Origin: CAVWDI01 sp046259385
Lineage (GTDB): Bacteria; Chloroflexota; Anaerolineae; Anaerolineales; UBA4823
Length of the DNA stretch: 64,000 nt
Assembly (NCBI GenBank): GCA_046259385.1
Contig: JBJYWI010000013.1
Coordinates: 15,491-79,490 of the forward strand
Reading direction: 5' to 3'
The first letter of the stretch is position 1. Each line of letters begins with the position of its first letter. The notes beneath the pieces are model-generated. The model saw only the letters and a list, made by a program, of their open reading frames with translations. It made no database searches and had not been told where the DNA came from. Below are positions 63,576 through 64,000 of this stretch, piece after piece. Both the position numbers and the translations under genes were made by a program.

Positions 63576-63661
63576 CAGGTTGGTGGCTAGCGATCAAAGC
63601 TGAAAAGATTGGCTTTGATCTCGAGCCATTAACGGCTGAACAATAGAATTTAAAGTTGCAC

Positions 63662-63744
63662 GGGCGGTTACCCAAGTGGCCAACGGGGACTGACTGTAAA
63701 TCAGTTGGCATAAGCCTTCGGAGGTTCGAATCCTTCACCGCCCA
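63662..63744 (+). tRNA. tRNA-Tyr (anticodon GTA)
   Basis: 83 bases with a long variable arm typical of bacterial tRNA-Tyr. Acceptor stem GGGCGGT/ACCGCCC, anticodon loop CTGTAAA giving GTA, T-arm with one G-T pair. CCA is not encoded. Confidence 0.96.
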
Positions 63745-63803
63745 CCTCAACCGCTGGCAGGTAATGGAATATAACTTGCCGGCTTATAATTATGTGGCGA
63801 CAA

Positions 63804-63876
63804 GCCCTCATAGCTCAGGCGGTAGAGCACGTTCTTGGTAAGAACGGGGTCATGGGTTCAAATCCCATTGAGGGCT
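63804..63876 (+). tRNA. tRNA-Thr (anticodon GGT)
   Basis: 73 bases. Acceptor arms GCCCTCA and TGAGGGC, anticodon stem CGTTC/GAACG with GGT anticodon, T-arm TGGGTTCAAATCCCA. CCA is not encoded. Confidence 0.96.
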
Positions 63877-63921
63877 CTCGTTACCGGAATTAGATTTTTA
63901 TTTAAGAGGAGTAAGAATTGC

Positions 63922-64000
63922 ATGGCGAAGCAAAAATTTGAGCGTACAAAGCCGCACATGAACGTTGGGACAATGGGACACATTGACCACGGCAAGACGA
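63922..64000 (+). CDS. tuf: Elongation factor Tu (3' truncated by window edge)
   Basis: The first 26 codons read MAKQKFERTKPHMNVGTMGH followed by IDHGKT, the EF-Tu N-terminus and G1 loop, and the frame runs off the end of the window. AGAGGAG is upstream at about 10 bases. It follows tRNA-Thr, the classic tRNA-tuf arrangement. Confidence 0.96.
   Translation, partial: MAKQKFERTKPHMNVGTMGHIDHGKT

Noticed and set aside
1..64000. CRISPR array, insertion sequence or prophage
   Set aside because: No regular repeat-spacer pattern, transposase, integrase or phage structural gene was seen on either strand.

Overview
The window looks like chromosomal DNA of a free-living anaerobic or facultative bacterium, most likely a member of the phylum Chloroflexota (class Anaerolineae). 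This is inferred from the mix of proteins, not from a 16S gene: a VldE/actinobacterial-type GT20 enzyme, WD40-like/Ig and LysM proteins with Thr/Pro-rich linkers, single-membrane-style lipoproteins, a DnaA-type initiator, a menaquinone-type UbiE, SelA and roughly 50% GC. Genes are densely packed in short operons on both strands. I see no transposase, phage gene, CRISPR array or rRNA. Most starts could be refined by Shine-Dalgarno sequences.

Layout. 1-14.4 kb is carbohydrate metabolism: the end of cydC, a TIM-barrel sugar isomerase, a Zn-dehydrogenase/Gfo-Idh-MocA fusion, a five-gene minus-strand operon (membrane protein, GH63-like hydrolase, GT20 synthase, GT4 transferase, HAD phosphatase) that looks like a compatible-solute pathway, then heparinase II/III plus a GT4. 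14.5-22.9 kb is housekeeping: tsaD, an M24 peptidase, selA, dnaK and dnaA. 23-36.8 kb has envelope and surface functions (lipoprotein, AI-2E-type permease, HerA-like ATPase with SixA, secreted PLD, flavin amine oxidase with flippase-like protein, beta-propeller protein with redoxin, LysM protein). 37-51.7 kb is mixed metabolism (MDR oxidoreductase, methyltransferases, ftsK, rnz, a YedY-like oxidoreductase, GT2, thioesterase, LysM protein, MFS, hutU, Rrf2 regulator). 52.4-59.6 kb has ugd, methyltransferases, ubiX-ubiE and a UMF1-family MFS with an unusual inserted domain. 60-64 kb is the conserved translation block: PIN/TRAM protein, cysS, rlmB, tRNA-Thr, tRNA-Tyr, tRNA-Thr and the start of tuf.

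The most interesting parts are the putative glycoside compatible-solute operon (5.0-10.8 kb) inserted between genes that usually sit together in exopolysaccharide loci, the MFS transporter with a ~155-residue extra domain, the HerA-like ATPase without NurA, a GT2 enzyme fused to a Rossmann-like domain, and a perfect palindrome around a TATAAT in front of an isolated hutU. Nothing here is a proven new system; the functions proposed for these are inference.
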